DNA of 64,000 nt, from NCBI GenBank assembly GCA_022818135.1, contig JAFMSR010000008.1, forward strand, positions 11,627,399 through 11,691,398, given 5' to 3'. The stretch's first letter is position 1. Every line of letters starts with the position of its first letter. Source of the DNA: Saxidomus purpurata. Lineage: Eukaryota; Mollusca; Bivalvia; Venerida; Veneridae. Shown here piece by piece: positions 1 through 13,249 of the stretch. The position numbers and the translations under genes were made by a program. Under the pieces are notes generated by a model that was not told where the DNA came from, did no database searches, and saw only the letters and a list, made by a program, of their open reading frames with translations.

Positions 1-250
1 ATCTGTATATAATACAACTTTGTATTTGCTTGCACTCACAAAGACTTAGGATGTTTTTCTCCACTCTAATCCAGTGCACATTCAGTCAGTAATAAATGTT
101 TGAAGATTTAGATTGAGATTCTTTACAAATGACTTGAAGTCAAGAACGTGATAGTGACTCAAGGGAACTATGAGTTACGGGTTTGTTTTTACAGGAGAAG
201 CACATGATTAAATGGGACTGAAATATGCAAAAATCTAAATTTTGGTCAAA
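1..250. other. Unassigned AT-rich sequence
   Basis: No gene, RNA or repeat recognised on either strand. Confidence 0.5.
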
Positions 251-692
251 ATGTTAGATAGGCCCTTTTAATCATAAGGTCACAGTGGCCATCGTTAAAG
301 TTTCCTTGATAACACTCTTTGAACAGGTCACAGGTTTCATTCAACGTTCATCAAACTTGCTCAGAAGGTTCTCTGAATCATATAGATGGTCCCTTTCAAA
401 TATTTGGTTAATGGGTCAAAGGTAAAGATCACAGTGACCCAAACTATTAAAATCTTTTTACGCTCAATATCTTAAGATGTTTTTGACCCACAGTCTTCAA
501 ACTTCATAGGAAGCGTGGGTTTTCTAAGTAGATGATCCCTATTATTTTCGAAATCATCTTATAATACTATTTATGGGTCAGTGGATCAAAGTTTAAGGTC
601 ACAGTGACCCGAACTTTGAAAATAGTTTCCACTCAATATCTAGATCTGCACCAACCACAGTCTCCAAACGTCATAGGATGGTGGGTTTTACT
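251..692 (+). repeat. Degenerate tandem repeat with GGTCACAGTGACC palindrome, about 155-165-bp period
   Basis: About three diverged units, each with a TCACAGTG(A/G)CC core, at roughly 280, 431 and 600. Shared phrases include 'aggtcacagtgaccc', 'tcaaacttcataggaag' and 'ctgagtagatgg'. The block resembles GGTCA-rich repeats widespread in bivalve genomes. There is no coding potential. It ends at a T-rich run (about 709-732). Confidence 0.6.
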
Positions 693-1150
693 GAGTAGAT
701 GGCCGCCACTTTTTTTTCTTTTTTTTTTTTTTCGGGGGGAGGGTCTGTAGGTCAATGTCACAATGTACTCTGTTAGCTTTCCTTGATAACATTGCAAAAT
801 ATTTTTACAAAACTATGAACAGTCCAGTCAAACCAGTAGAGCGATACTGGTCTTTTTGGATCACCTGTTTCATTTTACGCAGCTTTTCGGTATGGGTTCA
901 AATCTCACAAAATTACTTTTTTCTTGTGCTTTTTTTCTTTTCCAACTTGATAACATAGATTGAATATCTTTAAGCAAATAAATAATGATTTATTTTATTA
1001 CGTAGCTCACCAGAGCACGAAATGCTCAAGGTGAGTTATTGTGAGCGCCTGGTATCCGTCGTCTGCCTGTCGTCTGGCGTCATCATAGAAAAACCTTGTG
1101 TCCCGCCCCGTTTTGGTCGCCGGAACTTTGTCCTTGAATGGGGAATTTTT

Positions 1151-1234
1151 CTGTTAAGAAAACAAAAAGATCAGATCCTCTTTTCCAGCAATTTTAATAA
1201 CTCACGTTTTCACTACAAAGTTTAGCAGAATGAT
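1151..1234 (+). repeat. 84-bp direct repeat, copy 1
   Basis: This stretch matches 1663-1746 at 83 of 84 positions (ttttaAtaactc versus ttttaTtaactc). The copies are 512 bp apart and flank 428 bp of AT-rich DNA. Confidence 0.9.
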
Positions 1235-1662
1235 CATACATAATTATATACATACAATTATGTTAAAAGATAAACAAAGATCTATGATCAAATGCAAACT
1301 TAAGACAGAATATTCCTAAAAATATATGTATTGAAATGTTATTCAATTTCTACTACACAATATGACACTCCTGGCTGAAAACTAATGTTTCATACTTTTA
1401 TTTTATGCCAGACAGAGTGTATTAGAACATATTAATATTCTTATGTTGAGTAACATCATAAATGATATAAAAAATATTCTAGCAACATGATCAACAGTTC
1501 AGTGCTAATAAAATTTCAACATTGTATTACAGAAATTTACCTAATAATTTATCAAAAGGATCAATAATAACTATTTGACATATATTCAATCTGGTTTCAT
1601 ATAATTAACTTTGAAATAATGAAAATACTTAAATTTTGTACAAATACATAAACTTCACTCAC

Positions 1663-1746
1663 CTGTTAAGAAAACAAAAAGATCAGATCCTCTTTTCCAG
1701 CAATTTTATTAACTCACGTTTTCACTACAAAGTTTAGCAGAATGAT
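1663..1746 (+). repeat. 84-bp direct repeat, copy 2
   Basis: Partner of 1151-1234 with a single mismatch. The pair could be short direct terminal repeats of an insertion or a local segmental duplication. No TG...CA termini are visible (copies begin CTGTTAAG and end AATGAT), so an LTR reading is weak. Confidence 0.9.
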
Positions 1747-2540
1747 GTCTGCTTGCTGGAAAAGGGATCTTTTAAGGTTTCACCCCGCTGGTCATTGGTC
1801 ACCGTATTTTGACCAATCCTAAAACAGAATCTTGGAATATTTTAAAAGAGGTGGGGTTGGCAAATCCTCCTTAAGGGGTTGAAAAAACTGTGAAAATCCT
1901 TAAATTGTGGTACTAGAGAAGCCAGACAAACTATCACCCAAGTTTGGAGATCAATACAGCTTAACATCTGTTAAAACAACAAACATTTGGTTACCACCTT
2001 TGAAACATAGATAAGTGTTAATAGATATCCTACTTAGCTACATATGTCAGAATTTTGAGACTAATAAGTAAGATTAAAGTGTTTAACAAAGAAATGGCTT
2101 TTAAAAGATTATTTTCCCTAAACTGTGGGAATTTTAAAAGATACAGAAAATTAAAAATTATGCAGAATGAAATATAATAATTGATAATAAATGACTAACA
2201 AAATACAGGAAAATTAGTAGAATTTTCCAGCATAACACTTGTGATCTCAGTAGAGGTTGCATTTTTCACTTGATCTTCATAAAACTTGATCGAGTATGAA
2301 TATAGATCATCTGGTTTCAAAAACTAGGTCACCCGGTTAAATCATAGAAAAGCCATGTATATGCAATAGAGGTTGCATTTTGCATTAGATTTTCATGAAA
2401 CTTGGTCATCTAAATAATTGCCTTGATACAATCTAGATCGAGTTCGAATATTGATCATCTGAGGTAAAAAACTAGGTGACAGGGTCAGATCAAAGTAAAA
2501 CATTGTGTATGCAGTAGATGAACATTGCTTTTTTCATTGA

Positions 2541-2889
2541 ATACAGATATTATGTTCTTATTTTCGGAAAATCAGCTAGAATGTCATGTACTAAAAGATT
2601 TCCAAGTCGGTTATATTTAGACATTGGTCTGATGTAGAGTGAGGATACAATACCAGTGATCTAGTACTGAAATTTATTTCATTACATTCCTCAATATATA
2701 TCATATGTGAACGACAAGCACAATCTAGTAAACTCACAAGTATATAAATGAAACTTGAAAGTAAATGTATAAAAGGCAAAACAGTTTTGAAACTTATGTA
2801 TGCAGTTAATTTTACCCAAACATTTAATGAATTAAACTTAATTTTTTCCAGAGAAGTGTTGGCTATTAACCCTAACCCTTTTTTACGTA
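2541..2889. other. Unassigned AT-rich sequence
   Basis: Nothing recognised. It contains TAACCCTAACCC just before the satellite, only two telomere-like units. Confidence 0.5.
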
Positions 2890-5800
2890 CAACACGTTAA
2901 CCACATAATACTCACGATACTCATCTGAGTAATTAGTTACATAACACGTTAACCACATAATACTCACGATACTCATCTGAGTAACTAGTTACAATACAGG
3001 TTAACCACATAATACTCACGATACTCATCTGAGTAACTAGTTACAGTACAGGTTAACCACATAATACTAACGATACTCATCTGAGTAACTAGTTACAGTA
3101 CAGGTTAACCACATAATACTAACGATACTCATCTGAGTAACTAGTTACATTACACGTTAACCACATATTACTCACGATACTCATCTGAGTAACTAGTTAC
3201 ACTACACGTTAACCACATAATACTAACAATACTCATCTGAGTTACTAGTTACACTACACGTTAACCACATAATCATCTGAGTAACTAGTTACACTACACG
3301 TTAACCACATAATACTCACGATACTCATCTGAGTTACTAGTTACACTACACGTTAACCACATAATACTCACGATACTTATCTCAGTTACTAGTTACACTA
3401 CACGTTAACCACATAATACTCACGATACTTATCTCAGTAACTAGTTACATAACACGTTAACCACATAATACTCACGATACTTATCTCAGTAACTAGTTAC
3501 ACTACACGTAAACTATATAATACTCACGATACTTATCTCAGTAACTAGTTACATAACACGTTAACCACATAATACTCACGATACTTATCTCAGTAACTAG
3601 TTACACTACACGTTAACCACATAATACTCACGATACTTATCTCAGTAACTAGTTACATAACACGTTAATCACATAATACTAACGATACTCATCTGAGTAA
3701 CTAGTTACATTACACGTTAACCACATAATACTCACGATACTCATCTGAATAACTAGTTACAGTACACGTTAACCACATAAATACTCACGATACTCATCTG
3801 AGTTACTAGTTACATTACACGTTAACCACATAATACTCTCGATGCTTATCTCAGTAACTAGTTACACTACACGTTAACCACATAATACTCACGATACTTA
3901 TCTCAGTAACTAGTTACACTACACATAAACTATATAATACTCACGATACTTATCTCAGTAACTAGTTACATAACACGTTAACCACATAATACTCACGATA
4001 CTTATCTCAGTAACTAGTTACATAACATGTTAACCACATAATACTCACGATACTCATCTGAGTAACTAGTTACAATACAGGTTAACCACATAATACTCAC
4101 GATACTCATCTGAGTAACTAGTTACAGTACAGGTTAACCACATAATACTAACGATACTCATCTGAGTAACTAGTTACAGTACAGGTTAACCACATAATAC
4201 TAACGATACTATCTGAGTAACTAGTTATTACACGTTAACCACATATTATCACGATACTCATCTGAGTAACTAGTTACACTACACGTTAACCACATAATAC
4301 TAACAATCTCATCTGAGTTAAGTTACACTACACGTTAACCACATAATCTCTGAGTAACTAGTTACACTACACGTTAACCACATAATACCCACGATACTCA
4401 TCTGAGTTAAGTTACACTACACGTTAACCACATAATACTCACGTACTTATCTCAGTTATAGTTACACTACACGTTAACAATAATACTACGATACTTATCT
4501 CAGTAACTAGTTACATAACACGTTAACCAATAATACTCACGATACTTATCTCAGTAACTAGTTACACTACACGTAAACTATATAATACTCACGATACTTA
4601 TCTCAGTAACTAGTTACATAACACGTTAACCACATAATACTCACGATACTTATCTCAGTAACTAGTTACACTACACGTTAACCACATAATACTCACGATA
4701 CTTATCTCAGTAACTAGTTACATAACACGTTAATCACATAATACTAACGATACTCATCTGAGTAACTAGTTACATTACACGTTAACCACATAATACTCAC
4801 GATACTCATCTGAATAACTAGTTACAGTACACGTTAACCACATAAATACTCACGATACTCATCTGAGTTACTAGTTACATTACACGTTAACCACATAATA
4901 CTCTCGATGCTTATCTCAGTAACTAGTTACACTACACGTTAACCACATAATACTCACGATACTTATCTCAGTAACTAGTTACACTACACATAAACTATAT
5001 AATACTCACGATACTTATCTCAGTAACTAGTTACATAACACGTTAACCACATAATACTCACGATACTTATCTCAGTAACTAGTTACATAACATGTTAACC
5101 ACATAATACTCACGATGCTTATCTCAGTAACTAGTTACAAAACACGTTAACCACATAATACTCACGATAGGGGAGCGGGAGGGGAGTGGTGGTGTAGAGG
5201 TTTAGGTGTTCCGGAGGTTGCGGGTTCGAGCCCCACCAAGGTCACGACCGTACCTCCTCATATGACACCAGTACTGGTTTTTCCAGGAAGCAGACTAGAG
5301 AGTGACTCGATAAGCTCAAAGCTTTCTTCACAATCGAGCTTAAATAAATTAAAATAAACTAAATTAATACTCACGATACTTATCTCAGTAACTAGTTACA
5401 ATACACGTTAACCACATAATACTCACGATACTCATCTGAGTAACTAGTTACATAACACGTTCACCACATAATACTCACGATACTCATATCAGTAAATAGT
5501 TACATAACACGTTAACCACATAAAACTCACGATACTCATCTGAGTAACTAGTTACATTACACGTTAACCACATAATACTCACGATACATATCTTAGTAAC
5601 TAGTTACATAACACGTTAACCACATAATACTCACAATACTCATCTGAGTAACTAGTTACACTACACGTTAACCACATAATACTCACGATACATATCTCAG
5701 TAACTAGTTACACTACACGTTAACCACATAATACTCACGATACATATCTCAGTAACTAGTTACATAACACGTTAACCACATAATACTCACGATACTTATC

Positions 5801-7446
5801 TCAGTAACTAGTTACATAACACGTTAACCACATAATACTCACGATACTTATCTCAGTAACTAGTTACATAACACGTTAACCACATAATACTCACGATACT
5901 TATCTCAGTTACTAGTTACATAACACGTTAACCACATAATACTCACGATACTTATCTCAGTAACTAGTTACATAACACGTTAACCACATAATACTCACGA
6001 TACTTATCTCAGTAACTAGTTACATAACACGTTAACCACATAATACTCACGATACTTATATCAGTTACTAGTTACATAACACGTTAACCACATAATACTC
6101 ACGATACTTATCTCAGTAACTAGTTATAATACACGTTAACCACATAATACTCACGATACTCATCTGAGTAACTAGTTACATAACACGTTCACCACATAAT
6201 ACTCACGATACTCATATCAGTAAATAGTTACATAACACGTTAACCACATAAAACTCACGATACTCATCTGAGTAACTAGTTACATTACACGTTAACCACA
6301 TAATACTCACGATACATATCTTAGTAACTAGTTACATAACACGTTAACCACATAATACTCACAATACTCATCTGAGTAACTAGTTACACTACACGTTAAC
6401 CACATAATACTCACGATACATATCTCAGTAACTAGTTACATAACACGTTAACCACATAATACTCACGATACATATCTCAGTTACTAGTTACATAACACGT
6501 TAACCACATAATACTCACGATACATATCTCAGTTACTAGTTACATAACACGTTAACCACATAATACTCACGATACATATCTCAGTAACTAGTTACACTAC
6601 ACGTTAACCACATAATACTCACGATACATATCTCAGTAACTAGTTACACAACACGTTAACCACATAATACTCACGATACATATCTCAGTAACTAGTTACA
6701 TAACACGTTAACCACATAATACTCACGATACTTATCTCAGTTACTAGTTACATAACACGTTAACCACATAATACTCACGATACTTATCTCAGTTACTAGT
6801 TACATAACACGTTAACCACATAATACTCACGATACATATCTCAGTAACTAGTTACACTACACGTTAACCACATAATACTCACGATACATATCTCAGTAAC
6901 TAGTTACATAACACGTTAACCACATAATACTCACGATACATATCTCAGTTACTAGTTACATAACACGTTAACCACATAATACTCACGATACATATCTCAG
7001 TTACTAGTTACATAACACGTTCACCACATAATACTCACGATACATATCTCAGTAACTAGTTACATAACACGTTAACCACATAATACTCACGATACATATC
7101 TCAGTTACTAGTTACATAACACGTTAACCACATAATACTCACGATACATATCTCAGTTACTAGTTACATAACACGTTAACCACATAATACTCACGATACA
7201 TATCTCAGTAACTAGTTACACTACACGTTAACCACATAATACTCACGATACATATCTCAGTAACTAGTTACATAACACGTTAACCACATAATACTCACGA
7301 TACATATCTCAGTAACTAGTTACATAACACGTTAACCACATAATACTCACGATACTTATCTCAGTTACTAGTTACATAACACGTTAACCACATAATGCTC
7401 ACGATACTTATCTCAGTAACTAGTTACATAACACGTTTACCACTTA
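2890..7446 (+). repeat. 52-bp satellite array, about 80-85 monomers
   Basis: The monomer runs through AACACGTTAACCACATAATA, CTCACGATACTYATCTSAG and TAACTAGTTACAT. It contains the 12-bp palindrome GTAACTAGTTAC, the GTTAAC palindrome and, in many copies, the hairpin ACTCA-TC-TGAGT. Variants cluster: CATCTGAG forms dominate on the left, while TTATCTCAG and CATATCTCAG forms dominate on the right. Some monomers are truncated (for example near 3262-3298). A 728-bp higher-order unit (14 monomers) links 5390-5690 to 6118-6420. A block of about 1.08 kb links about 2980-4040 to 4060-5100. A SINE interrupts the array at 5170. Confidence 0.97.
5170..5364 (+). mobile_element. tRNA-derived SINE inserted in the satellite
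   Basis: Pol III A box TGGTGTAGAGG is at 5190-5200 and B box GGTTCGAGCCC at 5223-5233. The body is about 110 bp and the tail is A/T-rich. It is flanked by a perfect 14-bp target duplication TAATACTCACGATA (5156-5169 and 5365-5378) that belongs to the satellite monomer, so it inserted after the array formed. Length is 195 bp, strand +. Confidence 0.92.
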
Positions 7447-10400
7447 ATATATCTAAAATATCATAATGTAGTAGTGGGCAGTAACATACACTTTTTGTGT
7501 TGACATAAGTATCTGTTAACATAAACATTAACGCGTTAATCAGATAATTATCATGATAATTAAGTGACTAACTAATTATATAACGTGATAATTAAATGGT
7601 TATGATAAGTTTGATAAGTTATGTTGTGGCAAAAGAATGCTACAATAGTTTTCTAATGCAAAAATATGTCTGTCTATTAGTTTCTGAAATATTGTTTCAT
7701 TATCCTGGTTTGTTGTTTCGTAAGTCACATCTTGGCCAAAATGTAGATGTTATTTCTTGAAGAAAACATTTCCTTTAATAATTACTAATAGGGGGGCATT
7801 TTAACGTTAAGTGCTTTTCCACTTTTATTGTTAACGTTCCACAGTGTTGACAAAGATAGGGTACATTCTGACTACAGTACGGCTTATTTATCCAAAGTTT
7901 ACTCATGTTGTATGCTCGATATACAGTTTTAGTGTTATCTGCACATTCCCACAGAATACAACGTTCAATATTTATATGAAGAAATTTAAATCTTGCGAAG
8001 TCATTATCACTTATTATTCGTTCGGTCCATCTGTGAGGAGTTTCAAAACCTGAAACACACCTTTTACACGTATTTTTCCAGATTTTGTTTGGGGATATCC
8101 CCGTGTAAATATTGCGACAAATTATATTTACTTAGCATGCTGACTATTTCCGGTACAAAGCCAAACGGAGCAGATGTAAATGTACATTGAAAGCCGTGCA
8201 TTACTATCATTTGACAGAGTGGTGTGTGGCATAGTGCAAAACCTACAGTTTCGCCAGCCTAACCTGCTAAGGCATATATCCGCTATTGTTTTAAAATGAA
8301 TTTTTTTTTGGCCGCTAATCTTTGAAAAATCGCAAGATGTTCATAATCTGACTTGTTTAAATTAGACCATAAAGTAGTCGCGGGATACTAGTACATATTT
8401 TACTTACTAAAGTTGGACTGAGGCAGTTGTTCTCAATTTTAACCGAGAGAGGATAAAGAAAATGAAGACTTGCCTCGCTGTCCAGTATGTTCCACTTTAT
8501 CTGTGTCGGACATGCGGTCATTTAGGTATATTCCGAGTTGTTTTGCTTTACAGACCTGGGAAATACGTTCTACTCCTCAGTTGAAATCTAGGTTAGGTAA
8601 TGTTCGTGAACGATTGCCGAATACAATGAACCGTATTTACTGGCTTGAAAATATCACTAACGTTATTCTTCGGGACAATTTCTGCCGAATAATACAATAT
8701 TTGTTCTGTTAACCTTCAATACATCAATGTAGTTAAATGATAAAACCCTTTCGTGATCCTACTTGATGAAGTTTTACAGTCTGTGTTTCTTGGGTGCCAT
8801 CCAGTGCATTAACCGAATATTAGTCCCTTTACTACTGGCCCGGAGCTTATAAATTATCGTGCCAGGATAATATAACATTTCAGAGAACATAGTGACTATG
8901 TGAATAATGTTTGGAATTGATATTTAACACATCCTTGGCCGTATCTTCCCATCCTTTCGGGTTTTATGTTTTCTTTATCACCTTTTCTTCCCTTGGGTTA
9001 CATTTAAATCGGACCAATAAATCCTCCAAAACTGGAGAGTTTCCATACAAACGGAAATCTACCCAGAACTTTACTTGTCGATTGATTCCTTTGCCAATGT
9101 CATAATCAATCGAAGTCGCACATAGAAACTCGTAAACTTAGTTCCCAATCCGTTTCTGTCGGCGAATAAAAATTTCCTGCGATTTTGGTTCCCCAAGGGG
9201 GACAATTCTAACATAGGAAAAGCTTCATGGACGGGGGTCATAAATCTCAAATACACGATGTAATGGCAAATATGTGGTTCTGTTTGAAATAAAACGTTGT
9301 GAGGCAGCTAAGTTGATTTGTTATTTGACGTGTTCATAAGTCTTTGTTACTATTGCCTTACAACATTATGAGTAGCTGCACGAACAAACGATGGGGTGCA
9401 ATTTGTAATCATTACTTCAACTAATGAATTGAATTTCCAGAAAACCATGGTCTGTTCTGTTATATTTCTTCCTGTTTGCTTAAAGCAATGGAAAAATGTA
9501 ATAAAAGCACGATTTCTTTTCAATATTTAATATCAATATTACCAGGTCATACAGTAATTAACCCGCCACTGAACTGCAACAGGCCGATTTTACTACAACT
9601 GAAAGTTTTTTTTGTATTATTTTTTATTTGTATGAATGTTGTTTTTCCCGTGTCTCTGTCTGTTAGTGTCATATGGTTTCCTTGTTGCCTGTGCGTGTGG
9701 ACTCTCTCTGTTTTCTTTAAAATAATATTGAGACAATTGAAAAAGCTTCAAAAACAAGAAACTTGATGTCGCCAGACAGCATAGTCGAAAACACTGTAAA
9801 AACAGCTTTACAGTATATACACAAATATTGCCATCTTCATGTGCGTTTTCATTAGTCAGGTCCACAGGCTTTTGTAATGCGCATTCTGAAAAGCACTACC
9901 GGTAATTAAATCACTTACATCCCTTTCCAGCTAGATAGTTCTTCAAAAGACTAAACTTCGGCAAAAGGAAAAGAAATTAACCTGCATAATGGATTTGAAA
10001 GCACATCCGTTACCTGGCAGAATAAATAGTTAAGAAAATCTTTAAACTGCAGAACTGCACAGGAGTCGGCGTTGAGTATTTGGGATGCAAAAATTTGAGC
10101 CATGGACACGAGTCTATGAATAGCTTCGTGAAAAATGAAATTTAAAAACGCGATTTGTCTACATTCATGACCTCTGTGGCATGAACTTTGTTATCACACA
10201 ATCTTCAAGAACAGATACGTAAATTAAAACCATGTATGCAAACTAAACTCCTTAATAAATACAATAGAATAGGAAAATTAAAATGACAAAAATGAAAATC
10301 ATACTGATTAGATTTTTCAAAGCATCTGAATAAATTCAATAAAAATAATAGGTGTTATATTTTACATAGTTTGTCTAATACACTTTAAGAAATATCGATA

Positions 10401-10917
10401 ATGGATACAATTTATTATATCATTTACCGTTCTAATAAAAAAAGAGAAATATAATTTCGTTAACAAATCAAAGCACTGAAAGTGCTGACAACAAGGAGCT
10501 CACTGCAAAATTGAGCACAAGGTTTTTTTTCTTACAGACAAAGAGTGATCTTTTGTGCCAATACTTCGCTTACAGTACTTTATATTGGTTACAATCCGTT
10601 TATTTTAATCACAGACCTACAATTCATTAATAAACATCATGTTTCTGTTGTTTTGAATTATTTCAAAATCCCTCTAGGTAAAATATAGTAATGCTTGAGA
10701 CTTTATGACGAAGTAAAATGCAGTGCTTTTAAATTGTGTATAACTAGCTTTGTTTATTACACATCTTTCAGGAATACGTAACACGACCTACTCAGCACTT
10801 TACATGAATTCCTCTTTCACGAAATTGAAAGTTGGTACATTTATGCTTCGTAAGAGACATATGCTAACATCATAAAACATATAATACAGGTCATGTTTTA
10901 TAGTGATGCCCGACCAG
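7447..10917. other. Unassigned intergenic sequence
   Basis: About 3.4 kb with no convincing exon, RNA gene or mobile element by eye. Open frames here are short (under 100 codons), unlike any family I know, and have no coherent splice context. Confidence 0.5.
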
Positions 10918-11095
10918 ATCCGCCTCCGTGGTCGAGTGGTTAGAGTTGCTGACTTGAAATCACTGTTACCTTCGACCATGTGTCTTTACGTGAGGAAGTT
11001 GGCGGTGTCTTGTGGAGATTCGGAGCCTAGTACTGATTCTTTCTAGGACGATGTAACGTAAGCTGGTGTACATGTGTTAATAAAATTATATTTCA
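10918..11095 (+). mobile_element. tRNA-Ser/Leu-like SINE, degenerate
   Basis: The head CCGTGGTCGAGTGGTTAGAG carries an A box TGGTCGAGTGG (10929-10939). The B box is decayed (TTCGACCATGT near 10971). The body contains 'agcctagtactg' and the tail 'tgttaataaaattata'. The head resembles the SINE at 42941. Confidence 0.75.
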
Positions 11096-11485
11096 TCTCC
11101 TTCAAATGGACACTTGCGATAGCCATTTACATGTAAAGAGATGTATAAATGTATGGCGTAAATACACCACCTAATTTAAAATATTTATAGTAACTTCAAT
11201 TTATTTACTCGCCGGATCGTCATTTAATAAGAAATGCAGTCAAACATGGCTGTACCGATTGACACACTTTATATTATGACCTGCATTTACTTTAGTTTAC
11301 TGGAAGAAATTCTTTAAAATAGCTAAATATAAAACCCAGTCTTCTGTTTAGAACCTAAAATACTTTGAAACTTAAGTAGGCTTCACAAAATATTTAGTGT
11401 TCTTTACCATGTTATGAATGGAAGCGCGGTGTATGAAAAACGACCGTTTTGATCACGTGAACGCCGATCTAAAGATATACTGCAT

Positions 11486-12095
11486 TGTCGAACCGTATAT
11501 GTCCCGGAACGTATATATATCACACGGGAGAAAATTCGACCGCATATGTCACACGTGTGATATATTCGGTCGAAAATAGTCTTCGCGTGAAACGTATATG
11601 GCACATAATATGTGATGTATACGTTTGACTTCGAATTTTATAGGAACACGAAAACGAATATCTCACATGCAGAAAAAGGCAAATAAAAACGAAATTTTCA
11701 ACGAATACGTCACATTTTGATCAATTTGAAAAAAAAAAACATATTTAAAACAATCAAATATGGATGATTAAGTTATGCCGCATAGATTCTGCTTAACACA
11801 ACCAAGTCGATCCGATCGGTTCCAACACATTGTATGGGAACCAGACATTCCCACTCGAAGGTGTGGACTGTATTATTTCTTTAATTTGTATAAATAATGT
11901 TTGGTCAAATTTCGATCGGGTGTTCTTGAAAGTTATCGACTGCGTTCGTGTGGCCCTTGAGTGGTGATTATTAACAGGAAATTATCTCAGAACAGCATTG
12001 ATTATAAAACATCACTTTACATTTTTTCTGTATAACAACAATACATTTATCACATTAAACACAGATCAAACTTGATATATTTGATGGCTGGTGAA
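11486..12095 (+). mobile_element. Truncated/diverged copy of the TIR element at 26592
   Basis: It starts TGTCGAACCGTATATGTCCC, a diverged form of the terminal repeat at 26592. It shares about 200 bp with 26592-26795, including CGCATATGTCACACGTGTGA and TCTTCGCGTGAAACGTATAT. A weaker match ('aaacacag..caaacttgatatat') occurs near 12056-12090. The matching right terminal repeat is not found, so the copy is broken. Confidence 0.75.
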
Positions 12096-12130
12096 ACAAT
12101 GTAAAGTAACCGTAAGATGGTAATGACCCT

Positions 12131-12430
12131 CGATCATTTTTGTCGAGCCCACTTGCGGTGAGCTCGACATAATTTCTTCTATATACTTGAAGGGATATAG
12201 AGGTAACAATGCATAAATGTTTACCTTAATGAGACGAAGAGTCATACAGATGAACAAATCCCTATGTCTACGGTCAAGGTCACAGTTTGAGGTTAAAGGT
12301 CAAATTGAAGAATGAGTTTTTGTACTGAAGGATGTACTGAAGGATTTTCATACCATTATAAGACAGGGTGTATTGTGTGCAAGAACCAGGTCCCTAGGTC
12401 TAAGGTCAAGGTCACACTCAGAGGTTAAAC
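12131..12430 (+). repeat. Degenerate TCAAGGTCA-bearing repeat, copy 1
   Basis: Two diverged units with 'aggtctaaggtcaaggtcaca' style cores (TCAAGGTCA at 12274-12282 and 12406-12414) and 'gaggttaaaggtcaaa'. It begins near the inverted pair GTCGAGCCCAC/GTGAGCTCGAC. Related units occur at 17040-17330. Confidence 0.65.
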
Positions 12431-13249
12431 AATATCGATAATTTTGAGCAAAATCCATGCATTTTGGGTGTGTTTTGCACTTTTTACCGTTGAATCCTCT
12501 GCATTCAACTTGCATTACTTTCACACGCATCGATGTCTGAAACAGCCGACTAGCTACGGCCATGCAGGAAAGGAATAAGCATTCCGTAAGAGTATTCGTT
12601 TCTTCAGAAGTTGCGATTTACCATATAAAATACACGAATCTGTTATACTGACTTGGGTTTTGTTTACTAAATCAGCCATTTTTTATTGGAGCCGGTTCGT
12701 TACGTTAGTTGGAGCATTATCGTTAAGTTGGAGCCAGTGCGTTTTGCCGATACAGTGTGATACCGGCGTATCCTGGGTAACGCCGCATATGTTCCGACCT
12801 GCGTCAAACGTATAGGCCCTCCGTTTAGTCGTTTTCAAAACTGGCATTACTAAAACAAGGAGTCACGTGACTCCTTGTTAAAGACCATTCTGTCTGAATA
12901 ATTGCATTCTATAAATGTCGGTGTCGAACATGTTTGAAATGCGACCAACATCGCAGTCTTACTGCGGTCCTATAACGGAAAGCGCAGCCCAGTGGAAATG
13001 TTTAAGTTTTTGTTAACAGAGTGTTTGTATAATTTGAAGATAGCTGATAATTATGGTAATTTAATTGTGATATAAAGCTAGATTTTTTATGAATAAATGT
13101 AATTAAAACTGATCTGTGCGTTGCAACGGGATAATAGTTATAACATGCTGTTTTTGTCCTAGCGACATGTCTTAAACGATCATGAACGAATCCTTCTATG
13201 CAACTCCTGTAAAACAATTTAAACTACGTTCACTCATTTCAAGTAGGTA
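12431..13249. other. Unassigned intergenic sequence
   Basis: No gene or clear repeat. It contains a short palindromic stretch (ggagtcacgtgactcc, about 12860). Confidence 0.5.

Larger units (their letters stand above)
1000..2540 (+). repeat. Bivalve-type interspersed repeat (GCTCACCAGAGCAC family) with degenerate internal units
   Basis: The left end (about 1003-1075) reads GCTCACCAGAGCACGAAATG followed by a GTCGTC-rich stretch, a repeat opening I recognise from bivalve sequence. From 2240 to 2540 there are two diverged units of about 150 bp with 'atgaaacttggtcatct', 'gatcatctg' and 'aactaggt(c/g)ac', again typical of bivalve repeats. The middle is AT-rich and contains an 84-bp direct duplication. 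Confidence 0.55.

Noticed and set aside
1151..1746. Small LTR retrotransposon with 84-bp LTRs
   Set aside because: No TG...CA ends, primer-binding site, polypurine tract or target duplication seen.
2868..2881. TAACCCTAACCC next to the satellite as a telomere repeat
   Set aside because: Only two CCCTAA units; chance or relic, not a telomeric array.
2890..7446. CRISPR-like repeat array
   Set aside because: There are no unique spacers; monomers are contiguous 52-bp satellite units in a eukaryotic genome.
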